A stretch of 64,000 nucleotides of DNA from JBHELQ01 sp046262995 (GTDB lineage: Bacteria > Actinomycetota > Thermoleophilia > Solirubrobacterales > Thermoleophilaceae). Position numbers and translations under genes: made by a program. Shown here one piece after another: positions 25,347 to 34,459 of the stretch (its first letter is position 1; every line of letters begins with the position of its first letter). Below the pieces are notes generated by a model. The model searched no databases. It saw only the letters and a program-made list of their open reading frames with translations, and was not told where the DNA came from. Location: positions 16,868 through 80,867 of the forward strand of contig JBHELQ010000122.1 in the NCBI GenBank assembly GCA_046262995.1, read 5' to 3'.

Positions 25347-28300
25347 ATGCACCTCCGCGCGATAGCCCTGAAGGGATTCAAGTCCTTCCCCCATCGGACC
25401 AGGCTCGAGTTCGGCCCCGGGGTCTCGGTGATCGTCGGGCCGAACGGCTCGGGAAAGTCGAACATCACGGACGCCGTGCTGTGGGCGCTCGGGGAGCAGA
25501 GCCCGCTGGCGGTGCGCGGTCAGACGATGAAGGACGTGATCTTCGCCGGCGGGCACGGGATCAAGGGCTCCGCCGCCGCCGAGGTCGAGGTCGTGATCGA
25601 CAACTCGGACCGCAGGCTCGCGAGCGACTTCTCGGAGATCTCGATAGCGCGGAGGCTGGAGCGGGACGGCGAGGGCGGCTACCGCCTGAACGGGGCTCGC
25701 TGCCGCCTCGTCGACGTGCTCGAGGTGCTGTCCGACTCCGGCCTCGGGAAGGAGATGCACTCGGTCGTCTCCCAGGGAAGGGTGGAGTCGATCGTGCTCT
25801 CGCGTCCGCGCGAGAGGCGGCTGCTGATCGAAGAGGCCGCAGGCCTCGGCAAGCACCGAAAGCGCCGGCGCCGCGCGCAGCTCAAGCTCGAACGGACGCA
25901 GGAGAACCTCTCCCGTTCGCTCGACGTCGAGCGAGAGGCGCGTTCCCGGCTGCGCCCGCTCAAGCGCCAGGCCGAGGCCGCTGAGCTCCACGAGCGGCTG
26001 GAGCGCCAATCGCTCGAGGCCCGGCTCGAGCTGGCGCGCGACGACCTGCGGGGAATTCGACTGGAGCTGGCGACCGCCGAGTCCGGGGCGTCCGCGGCGC
26101 GGGCCGAGCGCGACCAGGCTGAGCGGCTCCTGCGCGCGGTGGCCGAACGGCGAGAGGCGGCGGAGGCGACCTTCGCGGCGCACAGCCGCTCCCGAGAGCA
26201 GCTCCAGGCCCGTCTCTACTCGGCGCGCTCGGCGGGGGAGCGGATCGGGATGCGGCTGGAGCGCGTGCGGGAGCAGCTGGCCTCGACCGAGGAGCGCGCC
26301 GGGCGGCGTCGGACCCAGCTCGAGTTGCTGGAGCAGGCGCTCAACAGGGCCCCCGGGTCTGGAGGGATGGCAGAGCGAGTGGCCACGCTCGAGCGCGAGC
26401 TGGCGGCGCTCGAGAGCGAGCGCCAGCGGCGGCTGAGCGACGGAATGAGCGAGCTCGAGGCGCAGCTCGAGCGGGCTCGGGCTCGGCACGCCGATGTGGA
26501 TGCCGAAGTCGAGCGCGCCCGGCGAGAGCTCGAGTCGGCAGAGGCCTCGGCAGAGGCCGCGCGCGAAGCGCGCCATCAAGCGGAGCGGGCCACCGAGTCC
26601 GCGCGGGGACGGGCCGCGCAGGCCGGGGCCGAGCTCGCCGCGGTGAACCAGTTCCTGCGCGGCACGGGCGTCCCGAGCGAGGCCAGGCAGGTGGCCGACG
26701 GCCTGCACGTCGAGGAGGGCTATGAGCTCGCGCTGGCCGCGGCGCTTGGCCCCCGCCTGTCCGCTCCGGTGGTCGAGGACGTGCGCGCTGGCCAGGCGCT
26801 GCTGGAGTCGGCCGGCGAGGAGGGCGGGACCGCGGTGGTCAGCTCCCGAGCTCGCGGTGGGCAGCCAGGAGCGCCGCCGACGCCCGGCGCGCAGCGGCTG
26901 CTCGACCGGGTTCGCCCAGAGGCGTGGCTCGCGGAGCTGGCACCCACGCTGTTGGCCGACGTGTGGGTGGTCGAGTCCCCGGAGCGGGTCGCCGAGGACT
27001 TCGACGGCATCGCCGTCACCCGCGCCGGCCGCATGCTCGACGCGAGGCGCGGCGAGCTGGCCCAGGCGCCCGCGGGCGGCGGTGAGCGGCTGCTCGAGGA
27101 ACGCAACCGGCGCACGCGCCTGGTTCAGGCGTCCACGGAGACGGCGGCGGCGGAGGGGGCGGCGCGAAAGGACCTGGAGCGCGCGCTCGCGGCGCTGACG
27201 GAGCGGGACGAGGCCCGTGAGCAGGCCGAGGTGGGCCTGCGGCGGGCGTTGCGGGAGCTCAGCCAGACGGCCGACGAGATAGCGCGGACGGAGTGGCTGG
27301 TCACCCGCCGGCGACAGGCGCCGGAGGAGGGCCCGGAGGCGGTGCGACGGGCGGAGCTGCAGGCCGAGCTCCGCGCCGGGCGCCTGGTGGTCCAGCGGGA
27401 GCAGAGCGAGCGGGTGGGGCGTGAGCGTTCGGTGGCGGCGCTTCAGGCCGGGATCGAGCGCGACGTGGCTCTCGCCGGGCGCGCCCGGCGCGCGGCCGCC
27501 GCGCTCGAGGCGGCGGTCCAGGCCGTCACTGCACGTCGAGAGGCGCTCGAGGCCGAGCTCAGGGCCGGTGCCGCGACGGGAGAGGAGACAGGCGCGACGC
27601 TCCGCGCCTGTGCCCTCGAGGAGGCCGAGCTGCAGAATCGGCTGAAGCGCGCGAGCGACCAGGTGACCGCCGGCGAGGTGGCGGCCCAGCAGGTGCGCGA
27701 CAGCGCCGCGGAATCGGAACGTGAGCTGGGGGAGGTCGCCGCTCGGCTCGGGGTCGAGCCCGCCGCCGCGAGCCAGCCCCTCGACGACGCGGAGCGCGAG
27801 GCGCTGCGCGCCCGGGTGGAGCGGTTGGCGCGCAGGCGGGAGCAGCTCGGCCCGGTCAATCCGCTCGCCAAGGACGAGTACGAGCAGGCTCTCGCGCACG
27901 TCGAGGAGCTCGAGCTGCAGCGTCGCGACCTGGAGGACGCGCTCGCCGAGCTCGAGGGGCTGATCCGCGAGACGGACCGGCGCATCCGAGAGGCGTTCGA
28001 GCAGACCTTCGACTCCGCCGCGCGCAACTTCGAGGATGTGATCCAGCACCTCTTCCCCGGGGGCCGGGGCCGTCTGCGCCTCGTGCAGGACGAGCAGGGC
28101 CCGCGCCCGCTCATCGGCGGCGCGGACCCGGCGCCGGAAGCAGCGCCCGAGCCGTCGGACGACGAGCAGGCCCGGCCCGAGGCGGGGGTGGAGGTGGAGG
28201 TCACCCCGGCGGGCAAGGCGACGAAGCGGCTGTCGCTCCTCTCGGGTGGCGAGAAGTCGCTGGTTGCGCTGGCCTTCATGTTCGCCGTCTTCCTGGCCCG

Positions 28301-28544
28301 CCCGTGCCCCTTCTACATCCTCGACGAGGTCGAGGCGGCGCTCGACGACGTGAACATCGACCGCTTCCTCGAGCTGGTGCGGCGCTACTCCGACCGCGCC
28401 CAGTTCATCGTCGTGACCCATCAGAAGCGCACGATGGACGCGGCAGACACGCTGTACGGGGTCTCCATGGGCGGCGACGGCGTCTCCCGCGTGCTCTCGC
28501 GCAGGCTTGCAAGCGCTCCTGCAGCGGACGAGGCGGCTGCCTAA
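25347..28544 (+). CDS. smc: Chromosome segregation protein SMC
   Basis: This 1065-residue SMC ATPase condenses and separates chromosomes. The N-terminal head has Walker A GPNGSGKSN (31-39) and SVVSQGRVESIVLS. A coiled coil (about 170-430) leads to a hinge (about 435-560), then a return coil. The C-terminal head has signature LSLLSGGEKSLVALAFM and Walker B FYILDEVEAALDD. It is about 100 residues shorter than typical bacterial SMC, the loss being in the arms. It starts one base after the rnc stop. scpA and scpB are not in the window. Confidence 0.96.
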   Translation: MHLRAIALKGFKSFPHRTRLEFGPGVSVIVGPNGSGKSNITDAVLWALGEQSPLAVRGQTMKDVIFAGGHGIKGSAAAEVEVVIDNSDRRLASDFSEISIARRLERDGEGGYRLNGARCRLVDVLEVLSDSGLGKEMHSVVSQGRVESIVLSRPRERRLLIEEAAGLGKHRKRRRRAQLKLERTQENLSRSLDVEREARSRLRPLKRQAEAAELHERLERQSLEARLELARDDLRGIRLELATAESGASAARAERDQAERLLRAVAERREAAEATFAAHSRSREQLQARLYSARSAGERIGMRLERVREQLASTEERAGRRRTQLELLEQALNRAPGSGGMAERVATLERELAALESERQRRLSDGMSELEAQLERARARHADVDAEVERARRELESAEASAEAAREARHQAERATESARGRAAQAGAELAAVNQFLRGTGVPSEARQVADGLHVEEGYELALAAALGPRLSAPVVEDVRAGQALLESAGEEGGTAVVSSRARGGQPGAPPTPGAQRLLDRVRPEAWLAELAPTLLADVWVVESPERVAEDFDGIAVTRAGRMLDARRGELAQAPAGGGERLLEERNRRTRLVQASTETAAAEGAARKDLERALAALTERDEAREQAEVGLRRALRELSQTADEIARTEWLVTRRRQAPEEGPEAVRRAELQAELRAGRLVVQREQSERVGRERSVAALQAGIERDVALAGRARRAAAALEAAVQAVTARREALEAELRAGAATGEETGATLRACALEEAELQNRLKRASDQVTAGEVAAQQVRDSAAESERELGEVAARLGVEPAAASQPLDDAEREALRARVERLARRREQLGPVNPLAKDEYEQALAHVEELELQRRDLEDALAELEGLIRETDRRIREAFEQTFDSAARNFEDVIQHLFPGGRGRLRLVQDEQGPRPLIGGADPAPEAAPEPSDDEQARPEAGVEVEVTPAGKATKRLSLLSGGEKSLVALAFMFAVFLARPCPFYILDEVEAALDDVNIDRFLELVRRYSDRAQFIVVTHQKRTMDAADTLYGVSMGGDGVSRVLSRRLASAPAADEAAA

Positions 28545-28545
28545 C

Positions 28546-28565
28546 CCCGGAACTTCGGCTCCGGG
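28546..28565 (+). terminator. Hairpin after smc
   Basis: Arms CCCGGAAC and GCTCCGGG with a TTCG tetraloop and one A/C mismatch, starting 2 bases after the smc stop. There is no T-run, so termination strength is uncertain. Confidence 0.4.
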
Positions 28566-28607
28566 TCCGCGTTTCAGGTTCCGGAAACGACGCGGGAGGA
28601 CCGCAAA

Positions 28608-29291
28608 GTGACTCGTACCAAGACTTTGATCGGGCTTGCCGCCCTGGCGGCCCTCATGACATTCGCTGCCGTGGCGCTCGCGGACAGCGTCAAGTGCTCC
28701 GTCGGCGTCGCCTGCACCGGCACCGCCGGCAACGACAACCTTCGTGGCACGAACTCGGCGGACACCATCGACGCCCTCGCGGGCAACGACAAGGTCAACG
28801 GCCGCCGCGGCGCCGACGACATCGACGGTGGCAGCGGCAGGGACCGGCTGCTCGGCGGCTCGGGCGACGACGATCCGATCGACGGCGGCGAAGGCAACGA
28901 CCGCATCAAGGCGGGTCGCGGCGACGACACCGCCAACGGCGAGGACGGCAACGACCGCGTCGCGGGACAGTCGGGTGACGACACGCTGAACGGCGGGGAC
29001 GGCGGCGATCGCCTCTCCGGCGGCAAGGGACGCGACGATCTAAACGGCGGCGACGGCGACGACCGGATCAAGGGCGGCAAGGGCGCCGGCGACCAGATCG
29101 ACGGCGGCGACGGAGCCGACCGCCTGAGCGGACGCGGCGACGGTGGCCGTGCCGACACGATCGACTGCGGCGGCAACGACAACGACGTCGACGTCGTGCG
29201 CGCGGACCGCAATGACGTGGTCGTGAACTGCGAGGCGGGCGACATCGTGCGCCGTCCCGGCTCGAACGGCCACGGCCCCCACCACAGCTAG
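28608..29291 (+). CDS. Secreted RTX-like calcium-binding repeat protein
   Basis: This 227-residue protein has a Sec signal peptide (about 1-25, ending in ALA). Residues 38-170 form about fourteen glycine/aspartate nonapeptides of the form GGxGxDxLx or GxxGDDxI, the hemolysin-type calcium-binding beta-roll repeat. Two Cys pairs flank the roll (CSVGVACTG and DCGG/NCEAG). It has no toxin, lipase or protease domain. It is probably a calcium-stabilised exported structural or adhesive protein. GTG 28608 is preceded by GGGAGGA. It is flanked by smc and ftsY, an unusual place for such a gene. Confidence 0.85.
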   Translation: MTRTKTLIGLAALAALMTFAAVALADSVKCSVGVACTGTAGNDNLRGTNSADTIDALAGNDKVNGRRGADDIDGGSGRDRLLGGSGDDDPIDGGEGNDRIKAGRGDDTANGEDGNDRVAGQSGDDTLNGGDGGDRLSGGKGRDDLNGGDGDDRIKGGKGAGDQIDGGDGADRLSGRGDGGRADTIDCGGNDNDVDVVRADRNDVVVNCEAGDIVRRPGSNGHGPHHS

Positions 29292-29316
29292 CTGGATCGC
29301 ACGAGCACCCCGGCCA

Positions 29317-29341
29317 AGGCGCCCCCGGTCCGGGGGCGCCT
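29317..29341 (+). terminator. Strong GC hairpin after RTX-like gene
   Basis: Nearly perfect 12-base arms (AGGCGCCCCCGG and its complement) lie 25 bases after the stop and 15 bases before the ftsY -10 element. No T-run follows. Confidence 0.5.
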
Positions 29342-29355
29342 GCCGTTGGGGCGCC

Positions 29356-29361
29356 TATCCT
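29356..29361 (+). promoter_or_regulatory. -10 element, leaderless promoter of ftsY
   Basis: TATCCT, 8 bases before GTG 29370. Confidence 0.48.
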
Positions 29362-29369
29362 GCCCGCCG

Positions 29370-30359
29370 GTGGCGCGCACGTGGGCTGAGCTCGTAGACA
29401 CCGGGGGGGACGCGCCGCCGGCGGTGCCGCGCGAGCCTGCCGAGGAGGAGCGCCAGAGCCTCTTCCGCCGCCTGCGCGACAATCTGTCGAAGACCCGCCA
29501 GGCCCTGGGCCAGGAGCTGCAGGCGAGCGTCGTCGGCGGGCTCGACGACGAGGCCTTCGAGCGTCTGGAGGAGGCGCTGATCTACGCTGACGTCGGCGTC
29601 CCCACCACCGCGCGCATCGTCGAGCGGCTGGAGCTGGAGGCTGGTGCGGGGGAGCTCGGAGACGGCCGCGACCTCGGGCCGCGCCTGCGCGAGCTGATCG
29701 CCGAGACCGCCCGCGGGCGGGAGGCGCGGATCGACCTGACGGCCCGACCGGCCGTGATCCTGATGGTCGGGGTCAACGGCAGCGGCAAGACCACGACGAT
29801 CGGCAAGATCGCCTGGCACCTCCAACGCGAGCTCGGCCTGTCCGTGCTGATGGCGGCGGGCGACACCTTCCGGGCCGCCGCCGGCGAGCAGCTCGAGGCC
29901 TGGGCGGAGCGCGCGGGGTGCGAGCTCGTGCGCGGCGCGGCCGGCTCGGACCCGGCCGCCGTGGCGTATGACGCGGTGGAGGCAGCTCGGGCGCGTGGCC
30001 GCGACGTCGTGATCTGCGACACCGCCGGCCGCCTGCACACCCAGCAGCACTTGATGGACGAGCTGCGGAAGGTGCGCCGGGTCATCGGTGAGCGGGCTCC
30101 GGGCGCGCCGCAGGAGACATTGCTCACGATTGACGCGACCACGGGCCAGAACGGGCTCAGGCAGGCGCTGCTCTTCCGCGAGACGGTGGGCGTGAGCGGG
30201 ATCGCGCTCACGAAGCTCGACGGGACGGCCAAGGGCGGCATCGCCCTGGCCATCGCCGAGGAGCTCGGCGTGCCGGTCAAGCTGATCGGCATCGGCGAGG
30301 CGCTCGAGGACCTCCGCCCGTTCGACCCGGACGACTTCGCGCGCGCGATTCTCGAGTGA
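29370..30359 (+). CDS. ftsY: Signal recognition particle receptor FtsY
   Basis: This 329-residue SRP GTPase docks ribosome-SRP complexes at the membrane. It has a short acidic N-terminal region, a helical N domain (about 35-110), and a G domain with G1 GVNGSGKTTTIGKIA, DTFRAAAGEQLEAWA, G3 DTAGRLHTQ, G4 TKLDGTAKGG and GIGEALEDLRPF. I chose GTG 29370, 8 bases after TATCCT, over TTG 29346. Confidence 0.95.
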   Translation: MARTWAELVDTGGDAPPAVPREPAEEERQSLFRRLRDNLSKTRQALGQELQASVVGGLDDEAFERLEEALIYADVGVPTTARIVERLELEAGAGELGDGRDLGPRLRELIAETARGREARIDLTARPAVILMVGVNGSGKTTTIGKIAWHLQRELGLSVLMAAGDTFRAAAGEQLEAWAERAGCELVRGAAGSDPAAVAYDAVEAARARGRDVVICDTAGRLHTQQHLMDELRKVRRVIGERAPGAPQETLLTIDATTGQNGLRQALLFRETVGVSGIALTKLDGTAKGGIALAIAEELGVPVKLIGIGEALEDLRPFDPDDFARAILE

Positions 30360-30376
30360 GCCTGAGGGACACGGCG

Positions 30377-30382
30377 TAGGAT
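30377..30382 (+). promoter_or_regulatory. -10 element, leaderless promoter of nfeD
   Basis: TAGGAT, 8 bases before GTG 30391. Confidence 0.45.
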
Positions 30383-30390
30383 CGGTCCCC

Positions 30391-30813
30391 GTGGACTGGG
30401 TCTGGTGGATCGTGGCTGCAGGCGTGCTCGCCGTAGGCGAGATGATCACGACCGGCTTCTTCCTCGGGCCGATCGCCCTCGCGGCGGTGCTGGCGGCGCT
30501 CGTGGCGGGGATCGGCGGCGGGATGGCGCTCCAGTGGATCGTCTTCATCGCCGCCTCCGTCGCCTCGCTCGGGCTGCTGCGCCCGATCGCCCGCCGGCAC
30601 CTGCACCTGCCGGCGCCCACACGCACCGGCGCGGCGGCGCTGATCGGCAGCAGGGCGCTCGTGCTCGAGCAGGTCGACGCCGACGGCGGCAAGGTCAAGA
30701 TCGGCGGCGAGATCTGGTCGGCCCGGTCCTACGATGAGGACCAGGTGATCGAGCCCGGCACTCGCGTCGAGGTCCTCAAAATCGACGGCGCAGCCGCGCT
30801 CGTCTCGGAATAG
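30391..30813 (+). CDS. NfeD-like membrane protein
   Basis: This 140-residue protein has three hydrophobic segments (about 5-65) followed by a C-terminal OB-fold domain with GSRALVLEQVDADGGKVKIGGEIW (read as GSRALVLEQV and GKVKIGGEIW). This is the short NfeD type that partners SPFH/stomatin proteins and is thought to help organise membrane domains. The SPFH gene follows 11 bases downstream, the conserved pairing. Confidence 0.88.
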   Translation: MDWVWWIVAAGVLAVGEMITTGFFLGPIALAAVLAALVAGIGGGMALQWIVFIAASVASLGLLRPIARRHLHLPAPTRTGAAALIGSRALVLEQVDADGGKVKIGGEIWSARSYDEDQVIEPGTRVEVLKIDGAAALVSE

Positions 30814-30824
30814 GAGGAAGCGCT

Positions 30825-31718
30825 GTGGGCATCCTGATCGTTCTCGTCGTCCTTGCGGTGGTCGTGATTATCGTCCTCGCGCGAACGATCCGAATCGTGC
30901 CGCAGGCACGTGCCGGAATCGTCGAGCGGCTGGGCCGCTACCAGCGCACGCTCCAGCCGGGTCTGGCGCTGCTCGTGCCTTTCGTCGACCGGCTTAGGCC
31001 GCTGATCGACCTGCGCGAGCAGGTGGTGAGCTTCCCGCCGCAGCCCGTGATCACCGAGGACAACCTCGTGGTCAACATCGACACCGTCATCTACTTCCAG
31101 GTGACCGACCCCAAGGCCGCGACGTACGAGATCGCCGACTACATCGCCGCGATCGAGCAGCTCACTGTCACCACCCTGCGCAACGTGGCCGGCGGGATGA
31201 CGCTCGAGGACACCCTGACCTCGCGCGACCACATCAACACGCAGCTCAGGGTCGTCCTCGACGAGGCCACCGGGAAGTGGGGGATCAGGGTCAACCGCGT
31301 CGAGATCAAGGCGGTGGACCCGCCGCAGACGATCCAGGACGCGATGGAGAAGCAGATGCGGGCGGAGCGCGACAAGCGCGCCACGATCCTGACGGCGGAG
31401 GGCGTCAAGCAGTCGCAGATCCTGACGGCGGAGGGCGAGAAGCAGTCGGCGATCCTGCGCGCCGAGGGACACCGCGAGGCCCAGGTGCTCGAGGCCGAGG
31501 GGCAGTCGAAGGCGATCGAGCGGGTGTTCGAGTCGATCCACCGCGGCGACGCCGACCCCAAGCTGCTCGCCTACCAGTACCTCCAGGTACTGCCGCAGAT
31601 CGCGCAGGGCGAGTCGAACAAGGTCTGGATCATCCCGAGCGAGGTGACCCAGGCCCTCGGGCAGCTGAGCTCCCAGCTGGGCGGCTCCCAGGCGGATCGA
31701 GGTCGATCCGCAGAGTGA
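30825..31718 (+). CDS. SPFH-domain (stomatin/QmcA-like) membrane protein
   Basis: This 297-residue protein has one N-terminal membrane anchor (about 2-18), then a prohibitin-homology domain with RAGIVERLGRYQRTLQPGL, FPPQPVITEDNLVVNID and LRNVAGGMTLEDTL. A coiled coil follows, with the near-repeat ILTAEGVKQSQ / ILTAEGEKQSA / ILRAEGHREAQ (about 188-220). It would oligomerise into membrane microdomain scaffolds together with the upstream NfeD protein. GTG 30825 has a GGAGGAAG site. The last 89 bases overlap the convergent DUF385 gene. Confidence 0.92.
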   Translation: MGILIVLVVLAVVVIIVLARTIRIVPQARAGIVERLGRYQRTLQPGLALLVPFVDRLRPLIDLREQVVSFPPQPVITEDNLVVNIDTVIYFQVTDPKAATYEIADYIAAIEQLTVTTLRNVAGGMTLEDTLTSRDHINTQLRVVLDEATGKWGIRVNRVEIKAVDPPQTIQDAMEKQMRAERDKRATILTAEGVKQSQILTAEGEKQSAILRAEGHREAQVLEAEGQSKAIERVFESIHRGDADPKLLAYQYLQVLPQIAQGESNKVWIIPSEVTQALGQLSSQLGGSQADRGRSAE

Positions 31719-32094
31719 GCAGCTCGCTGCCCATCGCGCGCACGAGCGCCGAGTTGAGCCTGTTCGGCATCCGCCGCTGACGGGCGCGCGGGTCGTCGTC
31801 CGGCAGCGCGTAGGCCGTGCCCTCGCGCCAGCGCCTGCCTAGCCTGACGCGCACCCGGGGGTTCGCCTCGATGTTGCGCACATAGCCGGCGCGCCGGCCG
31901 TGCTCGGCGACAACCCAGAGCGTGTCGCCCTCAACCGCCTTTCCGACCGGCGTGCGCCTCGGCAGCCCACTCTTGCGCCCGGTCGTCTCGAGGATCACGA
32001 CCCCGGGAAGCGGCAGGCCGGCCTCCGCGGCCGCCCTGACGAGCGGGTTGAAGAGCCGGGCGCTGAGGAAGGTCGAGAGGCGCCGCTTGTCCAC
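31630..32094 (-). CDS. DUF385 / deazaflavin (F420)-dependent nitroreductase-family protein
   Basis: The 154-residue protein has the split-barrel DUF385 (Ddn-like) sequence VVILETTGRKSGLPRRTPVGKA, read as ETTGRKSGLPRRTPV, then LWVVAEHGRRAGYVRNIEANPRVRV. Such proteins use coenzyme F420 to reduce quinones or nitro compounds, and actinobacteria make F420. The family fold ends near LTLRIDL; the last 22 residues are Pro/Gly/Ser-rich and encoded antisense to the SPFH 3' end. GTG 32094 is supported by TACCCT 8 bases upstream. Confidence 0.8.
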   Translation of the reverse strand: MDKRRLSTFLSARLFNPLVRAAAEAGLPLPGVVILETTGRKSGLPRRTPVGKAVEGDTLWVVAEHGRRAGYVRNIEANPRVRVRLGRRWREGTAYALPDDDPRARQRRMPNRLNSALVRAMGSELLTLRIDLDPPGSRPAGSSAARGPGSPRSG

Positions 32095-32102
32095 GGTCGT
32101 CC

Positions 32103-32108
32103 AGGGTA
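32103..32108 (-). promoter_or_regulatory. -10 element, leaderless promoter of DUF385 gene
   Basis: TACCCT on the minus strand, 8 bases before GTG 32094. It lies only 7 bases from the divergent ffh -10 element. Confidence 0.42.
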
Positions 32109-32115
32109 GGCCCGC

Positions 32116-32121
32116 TAGCCT
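32116..32121 (+). promoter_or_regulatory. -10 element, leaderless promoter of ffh
   Basis: TAGCCT, 6 bases before GTG 32128. Confidence 0.42.
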
Positions 32122-32127
32122 GGGCTC

Positions 32128-33456
<1,329 letters not shown>

Positions 33457-33467
33457 CCTCCGGTCCA

Positions 33468-33779
33468 ATGTCCGTACGAGTCCGGCTCACGCGCGTCGGC
33501 AGCAAGAAGAACCCGCTGTGGCGCGTGGTCGTCTCCGATCAACGCTCGCCTCGCGACGGGCGCTTCATCGAGTCGATCGGCCACTACAACCCGCAGACGA
33601 GTCCCTCGACGATCGTGATCGACGAGGAGCGGTTCAACCACTGGGTGGGGCGCGGCGCGCAGCCGACCAACACGGTCAAGAAGCTGGTCAAGGCGCATGC
33701 CGCGGACAGTTCCGAGCAGGCGGCGCCGGAGACGCCGGCGGCCGGAGACGAGCCGGCGCCGGCAGCCGATCCCGGCTAG
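33468..33779 (+). CDS. rpsP: Ribosomal protein S16
   Basis: This 103-residue small-subunit protein has the family core VRVRLTRVGSKKNPLWRVVV, DGRFIESIGHYNPQ and the terminal KKLVKAHA. About 25 extra residues form an Ala/Glu/Pro-rich acidic tail. ATG 33468 gives the standard N-terminus. It is followed 3 bases later by khpA. Confidence 0.96.
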   Translation: MSVRVRLTRVGSKKNPLWRVVVSDQRSPRDGRFIESIGHYNPQTSPSTIVIDEERFNHWVGRGAQPTNTVKKLVKAHAADSSEQAAPETPAAGDEPAPAADPG

Positions 33780-33782
33780 GCC

Positions 33783-34016
33783 GTGGAGGAGCTCCTGGCC
33801 TACCTGGCGCGGTCGCTCGTCGATGCGCCCGGCCAGGTGTCCGTCGACTCGTTCGAGGAGGAGGACGGCACGGTCGTGCTGGAGCTCTCCGTCGCAGAGG
33901 ACGACGCCGGGAAGGTCATCGGCCGGGGCGGCCGGACAATCGCCGCGCTGCGCACGGTCATGAAGGCATCCGCGGTTCGCGAAGAGCGGCGGGTGCTCGT
34001 CGACGTGATCGATTGA
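33783..34016 (+). CDS. khpA: KH-domain RNA-binding protein KhpA
   Basis: This 77-residue single KH domain has the RNA-binding GxxG loop in GKVIGRGGRTIAALR. KhpA proteins, encoded between rpsP and rimM in many bacteria, bind RNA together with KhpB/Jag and affect cell division and sRNA levels. GTG start; the stop overlaps the TTG start of rimM by three bases (TTGA). Confidence 0.92.
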   Translation: MEELLAYLARSLVDAPGQVSVDSFEEEDGTVVLELSVAEDDAGKVIGRGGRTIAALRTVMKASAVREERRVLVDVID

Positions 34017-34459
34017 CGCTCGTCGGCGCCGGGCGGGTGGGCCGCAGGCACGGTCGAGACGGGAGCTTCTACGTGGAGGCCCCGGCGCACGCGCTCCCGG
34101 AGGGCACGATGGTTGTCGTGGCGGGCGAGAGGCGCCGCGTGCGCCGGCGGGCGGGGACCGCCCAACAGCCGTTGCTTCACCTCGAGGGCGTGGAGGACCG
34201 CGAAGCGGCCGCCGCGCTTCGGGGAGAGACGCTGCTCGTCGAGCAGGAGCTCGGCGCCGACGAATGGCTCGCGTCGGAGTTGGCGGGATGCCGCGTGGAG
34301 GGGATCGGGGAGGTGGTGCGCGTGATAGCGGCGCCCTCGTGCTCGCTGCTCGAGCTGGAGGACGGCATGCTCGTCCCCTTCGTCTCCGACGCGATCGAGT
34401 CGGTCGATACCGAAGCCCGGCGGATCCGGGTGAAGTCCGACTTCATGGGCGGGTCGTGA
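34013..34459 (+). CDS. rimM: Ribosome maturation factor RimM
   Basis: At 148 residues it is shorter than the usual 165-180. The N-terminal barrel begins directly at VGAGRVGRRHGRDGSFYV, and the PRC-barrel domain includes ELAGCRVEGIGEVVRV, LVPFVSDAIESVD and RIRVKSDFM. It helps mature the 30S head near S19. The only start that keeps the N-terminal domain is TTG 34013, overlapping the khpA stop as TTGA. The stop overlaps trmD as GTGA. Confidence 0.9.
   Translation: MTLVGAGRVGRRHGRDGSFYVEAPAHALPEGTMVVVAGERRRVRRRAGTAQQPLLHLEGVEDREAAAALRGETLLVEQELGADEWLASELAGCRVEGIGEVVRVIAAPSCSLLELEDGMLVPFVSDAIESVDTEARRIRVKSDFMGGS

Noticed and set aside
25128..28421. A very long open frame on the minus strand opposite smc (over 1000 codons), and similar ones opposite the GT39, ribBA and recG genes
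   Set aside because: These are the usual antisense shadows of GC-rich codon usage; composition is Arg/Gly/Pro/His-rich with no motif, and the sense strand encodes clear proteins.
28700..29200. Regularly repeated GGCGGCGACGG-like units, considered as a CRISPR or DNA repeat array
   Set aside because: The periodicity is 27 bases in one reading frame and encodes nonapeptide calcium-binding repeats; there are no spacers.
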